This document shows, piece by piece, positions 32,512 to 51,467 of a stretch of 64,000 bases of DNA (its first letter is position 1; each line of letters starts with the position of its first letter). Made by a program: the position numbers and the translations under genes. The notes under the pieces are model-generated. The model saw only the letters and a list, made by a program, of their open reading frames with translations. It made no database searches and was not told the origin of the DNA. The stretch comes from Methylomarinovum caldicuralii (GTDB lineage: Bacteria > Pseudomonadota > Gammaproteobacteria > Methylococcales > Methylothermaceae): positions 558,001 to 622,000 of the forward strand of contig NZ_AP024714.1 in NCBI RefSeq assembly GCF_033126985.1. The letters run 5' to 3'.

Positions 32512-33981
32512 TCATGACAGCGTTTTCTCCAGAAGGCAACGGCCGGCAGCCGGGAGAATCTCCCGGGCGTACTCCTCAAGCGCCTCCAGTATCGCCGCAT
32601 CGCCCTGAACCGCCTCTGAACGCAGGCGCGCCAGTTCCCGCCAGAAATCCTCCCACACGATCGAGGCCCCCCGTTCCGGGCGCGTCAGGCGCTCGAGACG
32701 GAAGCGCTCCCAACGCGCCTGCTCCTCGGCCGACAGGGTTTCGGGCCAGTTGCGGGCCCGGAAGCGGAACAGCAGCTCCGGCAGGCGGGGGTCGTCGAAA
32801 TCCGCTTCGAAATGACGCAACTGTTCAGGGTCGAGGCGATGCACCCGGGCCATCAGCGCCCGGTCCCTGTCGCTGAAGAAGCCGCCACGGTAGAGCGCCA
32901 GATCCGGGTCCAAGGGCGCCGCCTCCGCCTCGGGCCATTGCAGCAGTTCCGGCAGCAACTCCTCGACCGCCCGCCGGTGGCGACGCAACCAGGCCAGATG
33001 GCGCTCGCAGACGGCCAGATCGATCCCCAGCCGCTCGGCGTCTTGCGGCCGCAGCGCCTTGGGCGGTACCAGTACCGGACAGCGGTTCAGGCGCACGGTC
33101 TTGAGCGCCGGCCGGGTCTCGTCCGCCGCCAGTTCCCCCGAGGGCGTGTAAAGCAGCCGCCGCAGCTGCGCTGTCTCCAATTCCAGCAGCATGGCCGGAT
33201 CAAGGCTCAGATCCCAGACCGCCACCCCGTTGGGATTGCCCGGGTCCCACCCCAGGGGGGCGACCAGCGCCAGGCAGCCGCGGCGGGCGGGGTACTTCTC
33301 CGACACGTGCAGCAGCGGCTTCAGCGTCTCCAGATCGATCAACTGCCGCACCGCGTCCTTGCGGCGATGGTCGAAGCAATAGGCGTAGAGCCTGGGCTGG
33401 CGCGCGCGGACCAGCCGGGCCAGGGCGATGGTGGCACGCACGTCGGCCAGGGCGTCGTGGGCCTCGGCATGGGCGATGCCGTTGGCGGCGGTCAGCTGAT
33501 CGAGGCGGAAGCTGGGTGCCCCGTCCTCCCGCTCGGGCCAGACGATCCCTTCCGGACGCAGGGCGTAGGCGAGGCGGACCACGTCGATCAGATCCCAGCG
33601 GGAATTGCCGCCCCGCCATTCCCGGGCATAGGGATCGTAGAGGTTGCGGTAGAGGGTGTGACGGGTGACCTCGTCGTCGAAGCGGATGTTGTTGTAACCG
33701 GCCACGCAGGTTTCCGGCCGGGAGAACTCGGCGTTGATGCGGGCGATGAATTCGTCCTCGCACACACCCTTCTCCCGCGCCAGCTGCGGGGTGATGCCGG
33801 TCACCAGACAGGCGGCCGGCTGGGGCAGGAAATCGGGTGCCGGGCGGCAGTACAGCACCAGCGGCTCACCGACGGGCTCGAGGTCCTCGTCGGTGCGGAT
33901 GCCGGCGAACTGGGCCGGGCGGTCGCGCACCGGATCGGCGCCGAAGGTTTCGTAGTCGTACCAGTACAGACTCGGGGGCAT
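32512..33981 (-). CDS. sbcB: Exodeoxyribonuclease I
   Basis: 3'-5' single-strand DNA exonuclease used in recombination and mismatch repair. 489 residues, near the E. coli 475. The DEDDh motifs are visible: YWYDYETFGADP (Asp and Glu), AGYNNIRFDDEVTRH, and AHAEAHDALADVRAT. The SH3-like and helical C-terminal regions follow. Divergent from guaB, with 63 bases between. Confidence 0.95.
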   Translation of the reverse strand: MPPSLYWYDYETFGADPVRDRPAQFAGIRTDEDLEPVGEPLVLYCRPAPDFLPQPAACLVTGITPQLAREKGVCEDEFIARINAEFSRPETCVAGYNNIRFDDEVTRHTLYRNLYDPYAREWRGGNSRWDLIDVVRLAYALRPEGIVWPEREDGAPSFRLDQLTAANGIAHAEAHDALADVRATIALARLVRARQPRLYAYCFDHRRKDAVRQLIDLETLKPLLHVSEKYPARRGCLALVAPLGWDPGNPNGVAVWDLSLDPAMLLELETAQLRRLLYTPSGELAADETRPALKTVRLNRCPVLVPPKALRPQDAERLGIDLAVCERHLAWLRRHRRAVEELLPELLQWPEAEAAPLDPDLALYRGGFFSDRDRALMARVHRLDPEQLRHFEADFDDPRLPELLFRFRARNWPETLSAEEQARWERFRLERLTRPERGASIVWEDFWRELARLRSEAVQGDAAILEALEEYAREILPAAGRCLLEKTLS

Positions 33982-34006
33982 GACGCGGGATACAGGTAAA
34001 TTAAGG

Positions 34007-35514
<1,508 letters not shown>

Positions 35515-35516
35515 GC

Positions 35517-39060
<3,544 letters not shown>

Positions 39061-39064
<4 letters not shown>

Positions 39065-39882
39065 CGGCGCAGGCAGGCGATGACCGGCGCTGTTTGCGGC
39101 CTGACCCCGCGCCAGATGCGGAAGGCTTCCGCCGCCTGCTCCACCAGCATCCCCAGGCCGTCGACGCTGAGACCGGCACCGTGATCGAGGCCCCAGCGCA
39201 CGAACGCCGTCGGGACATCGGCGTACATCAAATCGTAGCAGACCGCCCCGGGCGCCAGCAGGTCATCCGGCAACGGCGGCAATTCCCCCTGCAGGCTGGT
39301 GGAAGTGGCGTTGATCACCACATCGAAGCGGCATCCTTCCAACGCGGCAAAGCCGCACGCCGCCACCTGCCCCAGGGCGGCAAAGCGCCGCGCCAGTTCC
39401 TCGGCCCGGGAGACGGTGCGGTTGGCGATGACGATCGCCTCCGGCCGCTCGGCCAGCAGCGGTCCCAGAACGCCCCGGGCCGATCCCCCCGCACCCAGCA
39501 GCAACACCCGTTTCCCGGTCAGCGCCACTTCCAGGTTCACGGTCAGATCCCGCACCAGGCCGACGCCGTCGGTATTGTCGCCGTGCAGGACATCGTCCCG
39601 GTCCCACCACAGAGTGTTCACCGCCCCGCTCAGGCGGGCCCGGTCGCTGAGTACCTGTGCCGCCTCGAAGGCTTGCTCCTTCAAGGGAACGGTGCAGTTG
39701 AGCCCGGCACCGCCGCCGGCGCGGAAGACCCTAAGCGCGGTGGCGAAGCATTCCGGCGGCACGTCCTGGGCGGTGTAGACGAGCGCCTCGCCGGTCTGTT
39801 CGGCGAAGAGACGGTGGATCTGGGGCGATCTGCTGTGGCCGATGGGATGGCCGAAGACAGCGTAACGGTCCGGTTCAGGCAT
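39061..39882 (-). CDS. aroE: Shikimate dehydrogenase
   Basis: NADPH-dependent reduction of 3-dehydroshikimate in the aromatic amino acid pathway. 273 residues. Substrate-binding GHSRSPQIH and the catalytic Lys in [11 protein letters not shown], with the Asp in DNTDGVG. NADP-binding [12 protein letters not shown], and the NRT motif in [12 protein letters not shown]. It overlaps mltF by four bases and the upstream membrane-protein gene by eight. Confidence 0.96.
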
Positions 39883-40447
39883 GTTCGCTCAGACGGCGCG
39901 CCTCACGGCGGCCGCGCACGATGGTGTAGACGATGAGCAGTACCGCCAAACCGACCACGAGCGGCAGAAATTGTTCCACCAGCGCGATCAGCATCGCGGA
40001 AACGCCCAGGAAAACCCCGGTGAGGCTGAAGCGCCAGCCGATGCGGATGCCATCAAGGAAGGTGGCCAGTCCCAGAATCAGCAGCATCACCAGGGCGGCG
40101 GCCTCTTCGTCCAGCACCCGGGCAAAATGCAGCACGAAGACGCCGATCACGGTACACAGCACCCCGCCCCAGTGCAGCGCCTGAATCTTGAGCAGCGCAC
40201 CGATGGGATAACCGTGCACTTCGCCTTTGACCCGTGCCTGGGCCCAGCCGGCGACGATCGCTGCCAGCCCGAACAGCGGGAGCATCGTCAGCCAGTAGAG
40301 ATAGGCGTCCTGCGGGGAGAAGTCGGTGATCACCGCCCCGCCGACCGACAACAGCAGCATGACGACCAGCACCGCCTCGTCGAGCCAGACCACCACCTTG
40401 CGCGGTGCTTCGGTTTCCGGCGGTTGTTCTTGTTCTTCTTCGCGCAT
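39875..40447 (-). CDS. Hypothetical multi-pass membrane protein
   Basis: 190 residues: an acidic cytoplasmic N-terminus ([13 protein letters not shown]) and about five membrane helices between residues 25 and 178. A basic end ([13 protein letters not shown]) suggests an inside C-terminus. No motif that I recognise. It lies between hemB (3 bases upstream) and aroE (8-base overlap) in a tight run, so it is expressed with them. Confidence 0.7.
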   Translation of the reverse strand: MREEEQEQPPETEAPRKVVVWLDEAVLVVMLLLSVGGAVITDFSPQDAYLYWLTMLPLFGLAAIVAGWAQARVKGEVHGYPIGALLKIQALHWGGVLCTVIGVFVLHFARVLDEEAAALVMLLILGLATFLDGIRIGWRFSLTGVFLGVSAMLIALVEQFLPLVVGLAVLLIVYTIVRGRREARRLSEHA

Positions 40448-40450
40448 CGG

Positions 40451-41507
<1,057 letters not shown>

Positions 41508-41594
41508 CGATTGCGTCGTTGGTGCTAGTTTATTCCGGTCGCCGCGGTTATGATAAGCAAAATCTCTCACGATATGGACCTTTGGGAGCGTTCG

Positions 41595-44021
<2,427 letters not shown>

Positions 44022-44032
44022 GGTCCCTCCTT

Positions 44033-44626
44033 TTGAGCACGCCCCTCGATCAACTGTACCACCGCCTCGACGCCCTGCAGCAGGAGATCCGCCGCGAGCT
44101 GCAGCAGGCCCAGCACCGTTTCGCCTACCGCCTGGAGCGGGGCAAGGTGATCTTCGACCGGGAACGGCGCGCCGCCCTCAAACCGGGGCTGGGGGAATTC
44201 GTCGCCTACCTGTTCGGGGCCGAACCCAAGCACGTGCTCACCGCTCCGGTGATCTATTCATGCATCGTGCCGGCGGTGATCCTGGACGCCTGGGTCAGCA
44301 CCTATCAGGCCATCTGCTTCCCGGTCTGGGGCATTCCCCGGGTAAAGCGGGCGGACTACATCGTCATCGACCGTCATTATCTTCCCTACCTCAACCCGCT
44401 GGAGAAGCTCAATTGCGTCTACTGCGGCTATTTCAACGGCCTGATCGCCTACGTTCAGGAAATCGCCGGTCGCACCGAGCAGTACTGGTGCCCCATCCGT
44501 CATGCCCGCCACCCCCGCACCGTCCACAGCCGCTATCCCCTGTTCGTCGACTACGGCAATGCCGAGGGCTTCCGCGACAAACTCCAATACTTGCGCCGCC
44601 ACTTCGACCCGGCGCCCTGGCGCTGA
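44033..44626 (+). CDS. Conserved protein of unknown function in the cmo cluster
   Basis: 197 residues from a TTG start (44033) with GAGG about 10 bases upstream; the frame also continues upstream but overlaps cmoA. N-terminal helix (LYHRLDALQQEIRRELQQAQHRFAYR in parts), a hydrophobic mid-section (APVIYSCIVPAVILDAW), and a Cys-containing end (LNCVYCGYFNG and YWCPIRHARHPR). The aromatic- and cysteine-rich C-terminus could bind metal. I do not recognise its function; proteins of this look occur widely in gammaproteobacteria. Confidence 0.72.
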   Translation: MSTPLDQLYHRLDALQQEIRRELQQAQHRFAYRLERGKVIFDRERRAALKPGLGEFVAYLFGAEPKHVLTAPVIYSCIVPAVILDAWVSTYQAICFPVWGIPRVKRADYIVIDRHYLPYLNPLEKLNCVYCGYFNGLIAYVQEIAGRTEQYWCPIRHARHPRTVHSRYPLFVDYGNAEGFRDKLQYLRRHFDPAPWR

Positions 44627-44679
44627 TCCCGTGATGACTGTGTTACCCTTGACACCAAGGTCATCATGAAGCCGCCGTC

Positions 44680-46062
44680 ATGTCACCGAACCGTATCCTC
44701 CGCTTGAGCATCCAGGCACTCGGCATCGCGATACTGGTCGGCCTCAGCGCCCTGCTGCTGATCCACGTCCTGGACGACTACCGCCTGATTCTGACCCAGG
44801 CCCGGGAGCGCAGCCGCCTGACCGCCCATTACGTCGCCCACGATCTGGAGCGGCGCTTTTACGGCATCGAGCAGATGTTCCTGGGTATCGGGGACCTCCT
44901 GACTGTGCTCGGTGATTCCCCGCAGGCTCACACGCTCATCGAGGCCGTGCTGAAGGACCGGCAGCGGCGCGAGGCCGATTTCATGGACCTGCTGGTCGTG
45001 GATACCCAAGGCCGCATCCGCCACTGGACCGGCACCGGCACACCGCCGTCGGTCACCGACCGCAGCTACGTCACCGCCCACCTGCAGAATCCCGACAGTC
45101 AGTGGTTCGTGGGGCCGCCGCAATGGTCCAAAGTCCACCAGGGGCAACGTTTCTTCGCCGTCAGCCGCGCCTTCCGGGAGCCGGACGGCCACCTGCGCCA
45201 CATTCTCGTCGCCATCCTGGACCTGCAGACCCTGCCCCGTGCCTATGTCGAACCCGGCCTCGACAATCTGCGAATCCAGCTGAAGAGCAACACCGGGAAC
45301 GTCTATTTCACCGTGGACGGGATTTCCCGGCCCCGCTGGGAACGCCCCAGCGCCTGGTTCGGCCTCGACGACACGCTCGGAACCGCCACCGCCGTCCCCG
45401 GCACGCCCCTCGGCGTCCAGGCCCGCCTGGGTACCGACGCGGTCCTGGGACCGTGGCTGGCGAACACCGCCGTCAGCTTCTCTCTCGGGGCTCTCCTCAG
45501 CCTCGCCATGTTCACCGCCTTCCGCCATATCATCCGCCAACAGGACCGGCTCGACTTCCTCGCCACCACCGACGCCCTCAGCCGCCTGACCAACCGGGGC
45601 CATTTCATGGCCCTGGCCCGGAAACTGTTCACCCAGAGCCGCCGCTACGACCAGCCGCTCTCGACCCTGGTGCTCGACATCGACGACTTCAAGCAGGTCA
45701 ACGACCGTTACGGCCACAGCCAGGGTGACCGGGCGATCCAGGCTGTGGCCCGTCTGCTGCGCGAACACTGCCGCGACAGCGATCTGGTCGGGCGCATGGG
45801 CGGCGAGGAATTCGTCATGCTGCTGCCCAATACCACGGTGGCCGGCGCCCTGGCCACCGCCGACAAGTTGCTGAAGGCCGTGGAGGATGCGCCACTGGGT
45901 GAGAAAGAGCCGTTCTCCATCACCGTCAGCATCGGCGTCAGCGGCCGGACGGCGGCAGATAGCGATCTGGAGTCCCTCATCAATCGCGCCGACCAGGCCC
46001 TCTACCGGGCCAAACGGGCCGGCAAGAACCGCGTCGAACAACTGGCCGTCCCGCATTCGTGA
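44680..46062 (+). CDS. Membrane diguanylate cyclase with sensory extracellular domain
   Basis: 460 residues. One helix at about 10-32, a periplasmic Cache-like sensor domain (about 35-265), a second helix at about 268-292, then a GGDEF domain. The active-site motif is GGEEF (residue about 374), preceded five residues earlier by an RxxD inhibitory site (RDSD). So an active, product-inhibited cyclase is likely. It overlaps cmoB by four bases (GTGA), coupling c-di-GMP synthesis to a tRNA-modification gene. Confidence 0.92.
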   Translation: MSPNRILRLSIQALGIAILVGLSALLLIHVLDDYRLILTQARERSRLTAHYVAHDLERRFYGIEQMFLGIGDLLTVLGDSPQAHTLIEAVLKDRQRREADFMDLLVVDTQGRIRHWTGTGTPPSVTDRSYVTAHLQNPDSQWFVGPPQWSKVHQGQRFFAVSRAFREPDGHLRHILVAILDLQTLPRAYVEPGLDNLRIQLKSNTGNVYFTVDGISRPRWERPSAWFGLDDTLGTATAVPGTPLGVQARLGTDAVLGPWLANTAVSFSLGALLSLAMFTAFRHIIRQQDRLDFLATTDALSRLTNRGHFMALARKLFTQSRRYDQPLSTLVLDIDDFKQVNDRYGHSQGDRAIQAVARLLREHCRDSDLVGRMGGEEFVMLLPNTTVAGALATADKLLKAVEDAPLGEKEPFSITVSIGVSGRTAADSDLESLINRADQALYRAKRAGKNRVEQLAVPHS

Positions 46063-47039
46063 GCCCCCTGGAAAGCTATCAGCCGCTCCTGGATGCCCTG
46101 CCCGCCGCCCTGCGTCCCTGGGGGCGAACGCTGCCCCGGCAGCTGGCCGCCGCCCTGGCTCCGCAGCGCCACGGTGATCTGCGCCACTGGCGGCAGCTGC
46201 TGGCGGAACTGCCCCGCCCTGTGCCATCGTCGCTGGCGCTCGCCGCCCCGACCGTGCGCATCGGCGCCCCGGCGGACTGCGACGCCGCAACCCGCACGGC
46301 GCTGGAGGCCGCCCTGCGCCAGCTGCATCCTTGGCGCAAGGGTCCGTTCGAGGTGTTCGGCATCCACATCGACGCCGAATGGCGTTCCGACCGCAAATGG
46401 GCCCGGCTGGAACACGCCGTTTCCCCGCTGGCAGGCCGCCTGGTCCTCGACGTCGGCGCCGGCAACGGCTACTACGCCCTGCGGATGCTGGGGGCAGGGG
46501 CGGCCCGGGTGATCGGCATCGACCCGACCCTGCGCTACGTGTTCCAGTTCCTGGCCCTCAAGCGCCTGGCCGGCGATCTGGCGGCGGACATCCTCCCCCT
46601 GGCCCTGGAGGACCTGCCACCGAAGCTGCAGGCCTTCGACACCGTGTTCTCCATGGGGGTCCTCTACCACCGCCGCTCGCCCTTCGACCACCTGTTCGCC
46701 CTCAAGGACTGCCTGCGCCGCGGCGGCGAGCTGGTGCTGGAGACCCTGGTGACCGAAGGCAGAGAAGGCGAGGTGCTGGTGCCCCGGGACCGTTACGCCC
46801 GGATGCGCAACGTCTGGTTCATACCCAGCGTGGTGACCCTGGAAGGCTGGCTGGTACGGGCCGGCTTCGAGCGTATCCGCTGCATCGACGTCAGCCGCAC
46901 CACCCCGGAAGAACAACGCGCCACCGACTGGATGCGGTTCCAGTCCCTGGCCGATTTCCTCGATCCGAGCGATCCCGACCGCACCGTGGAAGGCTATCCG
47001 GCCCCGCGCCGGGCCATCCTGCTGGCGGAGAAACCATGA
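46059..47039 (+). CDS. cmoB: tRNA U34 carboxymethyltransferase
   Basis: Transfers the carboxymethyl group of carboxy-SAM to 5-hydroxyuridine-34. 326 residues, GTG start overlapping the cyclase stop. Motifs: [56 protein letters not shown] and [15 protein letters not shown]. The stop overlaps the next gene's ATG. Confidence 0.96.
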   Translation: MSPLESYQPLLDALPAALRPWGRTLPRQLAAALAPQRHGDLRHWRQLLAELPRPVPSSLALAAPTVRIGAPADCDAATRTALEAALRQLHPWRKGPFEVFGIHIDAEWRSDRKWARLEHAVSPLAGRLVLDVGAGNGYYALRMLGAGAARVIGIDPTLRYVFQFLALKRLAGDLAADILPLALEDLPPKLQAFDTVFSMGVLYHRRSPFDHLFALKDCLRRGGELVLETLVTEGREGEVLVPRDRYARMRNVWFIPSVVTLEGWLVRAGFERIRCIDVSRTTPEEQRATDWMRFQSLADFLDPSDPDRTVEGYPAPRRAILLAEKP

Positions 47040-47752
47040 ACCGGTTCGAACGCAAAATCCAGGTCACCGCCGACAAGGCCGTCACCAGCGTATGGGCGGT
47101 CCCGGACGGCTACGACCGCCGCCGCGGCCTGATCCTGGCCCACGGCGCCGGGGCCGGCATGGACCATCCGTTCATCACCTTCGTCCACGAGCAGATGGCG
47201 GCGCGGGGGTTGCTTTCGGTCAAGTTCAACTTTTCCTACATGGAGGCGGGCCGCAAGGCGCCGGACCGGGCGCCACTGCTGCAGGCGACCTGGAAAGCGG
47301 TCATCGACGCGGTGCGCCGGGACCGGGAACTGGCCCCGCGCCAATGGTATCTGGCCGGCAAGAGCATGGGCGGGCGCATCGCCTCCCTGCTGACGGCCGA
47401 GGGCGAGTCCTGCGACAGCCTGATTTTCCTCGGCTATCCCCTGCACCCGCCCGGCAAGCCGGAGAAGCTGCGCGCCGACCACCTGCCCCGCATCCCCTGC
47501 CCGATGCTGTTCATCCAGGGCGACCGCGACCGCCTCTGCGATCTCGACCGCCTGCGCGACGTCCTGAAAACCCTGACGGCGCCGCTCACTCTCCACGTCA
47601 TCGAAGGCGGCGATCACTCCTTCAAGGTGCCAAAGCGCGCCGGCCGCACGGAGGAAGCGGTTTGGCGGGAGATCGTCGAGGTCATGTCCACCTGGATCAG
47701 CCGGGCCCACCAGTCGGCCACCACCATGCACTCCAATCCGAACGGCAAATAA
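47036..47752 (+). CDS. Alpha/beta hydrolase (KANL3/Tex30-like)
   Basis: 238 residues. The alpha/beta-hydrolase nucleophile elbow is [12 protein letters not shown] (Ser about residue 107). An oxyanion region is [15 protein letters not shown], an acid in [11 protein letters not shown], and the catalytic His in [12 protein letters not shown]. Substrate unknown. The ATG overlaps the cmoB stop. The 3' end overlaps a convergent membrane-protein gene by 139 bases. Confidence 0.85.
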   Translation: MNRFERKIQVTADKAVTSVWAVPDGYDRRRGLILAHGAGAGMDHPFITFVHEQMAARGLLSVKFNFSYMEAGRKAPDRAPLLQATWKAVIDAVRRDRELAPRQWYLAGKSMGGRIASLLTAEGESCDSLIFLGYPLHPPGKPEKLRADHLPRIPCPMLFIQGDRDRLCDLDRLRDVLKTLTAPLTLHVIEGGDHSFKVPKRAGRTEEAVWREIVEVMSTWISRAHQSATTMHSNPNGK

Positions 47753-48792
47753 CCGGCATAGCCCAAAACCGGCATCTCGAACAGCTTGAACCGGCCCACC
47801 CAGGGTACGTGATAGACCCATTTGGGCCAGCTCCAGTAATTCCACATCTCCCAGAAGAAACCGCAGACCAGCGCCGCCAGCATCGGCACGGCGACGATTT
47901 CCCAGCGCCCTTCGCGCAGGGGATGGAAATAGCTCCGCTCACCCAGCAATACCTGAAGGGAGACGAACAGCACCAGCGGCGCCACCCACAGCATCGGAAA
48001 CAGCCACTGCGGCCACACTCCGATGCCGATCAGGCTCAGACCGGCAAGACCGAGCCCCGCCAAGGCCCAGCGGCGGGGATGGGACAGCTGCAAGGGCGGC
48101 AGGCCACGGGCAGGACCGAAGAAAACTCCCAGCAGCGCCGTGGTGCTGACCACCGCCGGCAGCACGGTGGAGAACGGCAGGGTGGCGCGCCAGAAATACG
48201 CCCAGGCCCCCAGATCCTCCACCCCCAGGTACTGCCAGTTGCCGACGAAGCGGTTGAGATACTCGAAGTACCACCAGAACAGGGCGCTCAGCGGAAACAA
48301 ACCCAGCAAGAACCGGGGGCGATGGGTCAACAGGCACCAGCCGCGCCAGCGCAGGCACAGGGCGTTGACCACGGCGACGTAACCCAGCCACAGCGGCGTG
48401 AAGGTCCAGTCCTGCAGCTGCCCCAGCCAGTCCGGCCGGGTCCAGGCCAGCCACCAGGCTGCCGCCAGCCAGGCCAGCGCCGCCCAGCCCCAGCCCGGGA
48501 ACGGTCGAATCCTTCGCGACGGGGGCGGGCAGTGGCGCAGCAGCCCCGCCAGCATCCCGTAAAGGCCGACCGCCAGCACTGCCAGGAGCAGAAACAGCGG
48601 CCAGGAAAACGGCGTTTCGGGCGGGGCCGGCGGTCGCGGCGGGAAGCGGAGATAGTCCACCGGAGTCCCGCTGCCCCAGCACACCCCGGCCAGAGGCAGC
48701 CCCACCAACAGCAGCGTCAGGAGCACCCAGTGAATCAACGGATTCGTGAGACGACTCACATTCAACTTCCGCGCAGATGGACTATGCTTCAT
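47614..48792 (-). CDS. Predicted multi-pass membrane protein of unknown function
   Basis: 392 residues with about ten hydrophobic segments, many tryptophans (WWLAWTRPDWLGQL, FFWEMWNYWSWPKWVYHVP). Start taken at ATG 48790-48792, giving MKHSPSARKLNVSRL; codons further upstream lie antisense to fimT. The last 45 or so residues are antisense to the hydrolase gene. Function not recognised. Divergent from the type IV pilus operon. Confidence 0.68.
   Translation of the reverse strand: MKHSPSARKLNVSRLTNPLIHWVLLTLLLVGLPLAGVCWGSGTPVDYLRFPPRPPAPPETPFSWPLFLLLAVLAVGLYGMLAGLLRHCPPPSRRIRPFPGWGWAALAWLAAAWWLAWTRPDWLGQLQDWTFTPLWLGYVAVVNALCLRWRGWCLLTHRPRFLLGLFPLSALFWWYFEYLNRFVGNWQYLGVEDLGAWAYFWRATLPFSTVLPAVVSTTALLGVFFGPARGLPPLQLSHPRRWALAGLGLAGLSLIGIGVWPQWLFPMLWVAPLVLFVSLQVLLGERSYFHPLREGRWEIVAVPMLAALVCGFFWEMWNYWSWPKWVYHVPWVGRFKLFEMPVLGYAGYLPFGLECMVVADWWARLIQVDMTSTISRQTASSVRPARFGTLKE
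48761..48788 (+). promoter_or_regulatory. Possible sigma-70 promoter of the pilus operon
   Basis: TTCAAC, a 16-base spacer and TATGCT, ending 34 bases before the preferred fimT start. It lies inside the start of the divergent membrane-protein gene. No sigma-54 element was seen. Confidence 0.35.
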
Positions 48793-48822
48793 ATTACCCT
48801 GAACCGGATCAGCGGATGTTTC

Positions 48823-49389
48823 ATGTTTTCCAGAGCCACAGGCTTCACCCTCATCGAACTGATGGTCACCGTAGCCATGGCCGCCATCGTGCTGACGGTG
48901 GGGGTGCCGGGCTTTCAGGCGCTGGTCAAGAACAACCGCCTGACCGCCGCCGCCAACGAACTGGTCGGCACCCTCAGTCTGGCCCGCAGCGAGGCGGTCA
49001 AGCGGGGGATACGGGTGACCGTCTGCAAAAGCGCCGACGGAGAGAGCTGTGCCACTTCCGGTTACTGGGAACAGGGGTGGATCGTGTTCACTGATCTTAA
49101 CAGTGACGGTGCCTTCGCCGACAATGGCGACTCGACGCCCTGCGAGAGCGGTGAAGAGTGCATTCTTCGGGTCCACGGCGCCCTGCCTGATACACTCACA
49201 CTTCGGACAGGCAGCAACTTCAGCAACTGGATCAGCTACCTGCCTTCCGGCATCAGTCGGGGCAACGGGGGGCTGGCGAACGGTACTTTCCGCCTGTGTC
49301 ACGGCACAGACACCGCCGATGCCCGCAGCATCGCTATCAACACAACAGGAAGGGTTTCCGTCACCAAGGGGGCTTCGACATGCCCGTGA
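48823..49389 (+). CDS. fimT: Type IV minor pilin, FimT/GspH family
   Basis: 188 residues. Prepilin peptidase site after MFSRATG, then FTLIELMVTVAMAAIVLTVGVPGFQ with Glu at +5. The GspH/FimT body contains LSLARSEAVKRGIRVTVC and paired cysteines (CATSGYWEQGWIVFTD). ATG 48823 gives a short leader; an in-frame ATG at 48784 overlaps the promoter. First gene of the fimT-pilV-pilW-pilX-pilY1-pilE operon. Confidence 0.9.
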   Translation: MFSRATGFTLIELMVTVAMAAIVLTVGVPGFQALVKNNRLTAAANELVGTLSLARSEAVKRGIRVTVCKSADGESCATSGYWEQGWIVFTDLNSDGAFADNGDSTPCESGEECILRVHGALPDTLTLRTGSNFSNWISYLPSGISRGNGGLANGTFRLCHGTDTADARSIAINTTGRVSVTKGASTCP

Positions 49390-49913
49390 AATGCCGGGGG
49401 TTCACGCTGATTGAAATTCTGGTCGCCGTCCTGGTCCTGGCCATCGGCCTGCTCGGCCTGGCCAAGCTGCAGACCTTCGGTCTCCACAGCAGCCATGGCG
49501 CCAACCTGCGCACCCAGGCCACCCTGCTGGCCTACGACATGACCGACCGGATGCGGGCCAACCGGGCGGGTTTCCAGGGTGGTTTTTACAACAATCCAAC
49601 CCCCGCCGACCATAACTGCGTCTGGGACGGCCACGCGCCTTCCGTCTGCACTCCCCAGCAGATGGCTGAGCACGATGTCTGGGAATGGAATACCGCCGTG
49701 GGCCAAGGGCTGCCCCAGGGCGTGGGGGTGGTCTGCCTCGACGCCACCCCCGATGACGGCGACGATACGAATGGTGACGGCACGGTGGATACGCGCGAAT
49801 ACGCCTGCGACAACAACGGCAGCCTCTACGTGGTCAAGCTGTGGTGGGTGGATGAATTCGACAGCGCCGGCAATCCGGTCATCAAACGCTTCGTGACGGT
49901 GTTCCAGCCATGA
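49380..49913 (+). CDS. pilV: Type IV pilus modification/minor pilin PilV
   Basis: 177 residues. Leader MPVKCRG, then FTLIEILVAVLVLAIGLLGLAKLQ. The following MTDRMRANRAGF motif is typical of PilV. It overlaps fimT by 10 bases and pilW by four. It acts in the minor-pilin priming complex. Confidence 0.92.
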   Translation: MPVKCRGFTLIEILVAVLVLAIGLLGLAKLQTFGLHSSHGANLRTQATLLAYDMTDRMRANRAGFQGGFYNNPTPADHNCVWDGHAPSVCTPQQMAEHDVWEWNTAVGQGLPQGVGVVCLDATPDDGDDTNGDGTVDTREYACDNNGSLYVVKLWWVDEFDSAGNPVIKRFVTVFQP

Positions 49914-50932
49914 AGATGTCGAGGCAGCAAGGCGTTTCCCTGGTTGAGATCCTAGTGGCCCTGGTGACCGGCCTGATCCTCACCGCCGGGGTGATCCAGA
50001 TCTACGCCGCCAACAAGCAGACTTACCGGGTCGCCGAGGCTTCGGCAAGAATTCAGGAGAACGCCCGCTTCGCCATGGAATTGCTGGCCAGAGACATCCG
50101 CATGGCCGGTTACCAGGGCTGCGCCGGACAGGCCCGAACTCTGGTCAACACCCTCAACGACACGTCTTCTTTTCTGTACAACTTCGGCAATGCTATATAC
50201 GGGTTTGAGGCCACCAGCGCCAGCGCCTGGACGCCCACAAAAGATTCCAGCATCACCAGTCCTCTTGGGGGACGCGACATCGTCGCCATCCGGGGCATGT
50301 TCGACGAAGGGGTGGCCGTCACGGGGCAGCCGAGCAACTCAGGGGACTGCGGCAATTCCAGTTCCTTTACCGCCGATTTGAAGGTGAGCGATGCCTCGGT
50401 CTTCAGCAACGGCGACATCGTCATCGCCGGCAACTGCTCCCGCGCCTCCATTTTCCAGATCACCAACGTCAATGCCGGAATGAACGTGGTCCACAACACC
50501 GGCGGCTCGGTCACCCCCGGCAACGCCACCAAGGATCTGGGCGCCTGCTACGCCGGCAACGGTGAACTGGCCAAGATCACCACCCGCACCTTCTACATCC
50601 GCACCAATCCGGCCGGTTTCCCGGCCCTGTACCGCAAGGATGGCAGCAATGCCGCCGAGGAACTGGTGGAGGGAATCGAGAACATGCAGATCCTCTTCGG
50701 CCAGGATTCCGACGGCGACGGTGTCACCGACCAGTTCGTGCGCGCCAACGACGTGACCGACTGGAGCCGGGTCGCCAGTGTCCGCATCAGCCTGCTGCTG
50801 CAGTCAACCGAGGACAACATCACCACCGCTCCCCAGACCTACACCTTCAACGGCGCCACCGTGACGCCGGCGGACCGCCGCCTGCGGCGGGTGTTCATCA
50901 CCACCATCGGCCTGCGCAACCGCCTGCCATGA
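49910..50932 (+). CDS. pilW: Type IV pilus minor pilin PilW
   Basis: 340 residues. Leader MKMSRQQG, then VSLVEILVALVTGLILTAG; IQENARFAMELLARDIRMAGYQGC is the PilW hallmark. Overlaps pilV and pilX by four bases each. Confidence 0.93.
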   Translation: MKMSRQQGVSLVEILVALVTGLILTAGVIQIYAANKQTYRVAEASARIQENARFAMELLARDIRMAGYQGCAGQARTLVNTLNDTSSFLYNFGNAIYGFEATSASAWTPTKDSSITSPLGGRDIVAIRGMFDEGVAVTGQPSNSGDCGNSSSFTADLKVSDASVFSNGDIVIAGNCSRASIFQITNVNAGMNVVHNTGGSVTPGNATKDLGACYAGNGELAKITTRTFYIRTNPAGFPALYRKDGSNAAEELVEGIENMQILFGQDSDGDGVTDQFVRANDVTDWSRVASVRISLLLQSTEDNITTAPQTYTFNGATVTPADRRLRRVFITTIGLRNRLP

Positions 50933-51453
50933 GGAACGGAATGACAAACTGTAAAAGCTTTCAGACCGGCGCCGCCCTGATCGTAGGGCTGGTGATGCTG
51001 CTGGTGATGACCGTGCTCGGGGTCGCCGCCATGCAGACCAATCTGCTGGAAGAAAAGATGGCCGGCAACTACCGCGATCAGAACCTGGCCTTCCAGGCCG
51101 CAGAAGCCGCGCTGCGGGACGCCGAAGCCGACATTACCCCTACTTCGGGAAGGATCATTTCCGGCCTGACCGGTTTCGCTGCTGACTGCACCAATGGCCT
51201 GTGCGATGCCACCGCCGGGTTTTCCGACGTCTGGAAGGATGCTACCAAGGGACCCAACGGCGTCACCCTGGGGACCTATACCGGCGCAGGTTCTTTGGCG
51301 CTGGTGGCCTGCCAGCCCAGATACTGGATCGAGGGATACCAGGCTTGGCCGGCGGGGGCCGCCTCGTGGAAAACCCAGTACCGCATCACGGCGGTCGGGT
51401 GCGGGGGGAACGCCAACACCCAGGTGGTGTTGCAGGAAGTGTTTGCGCCTTGA
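50929..51453 (+). CDS. pilX: Type IV pilus assembly protein PilX
   Basis: 174 residues. N-terminal hydrophobic segment QTGAALIVGLVMLLVMTVLG, then AGNYRDQNLAFQAAEAALRDAE, the PilX signature. The cleavage region differs from pilins (GAAL in place of GFTL), as is usual for PilX. A gap of 14 bases separates it from pilY1. Confidence 0.92.
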   Translation: MRNGMTNCKSFQTGAALIVGLVMLLVMTVLGVAAMQTNLLEEKMAGNYRDQNLAFQAAEAALRDAEADITPTSGRIISGLTGFAADCTNGLCDATAGFSDVWKDATKGPNGVTLGTYTGAGSLALVACQPRYWIEGYQAWPAGAASWKTQYRITAVGCGGNANTQVVLQEVFAP

Positions 51454-51467
51454 TTCGGAGATACGCA

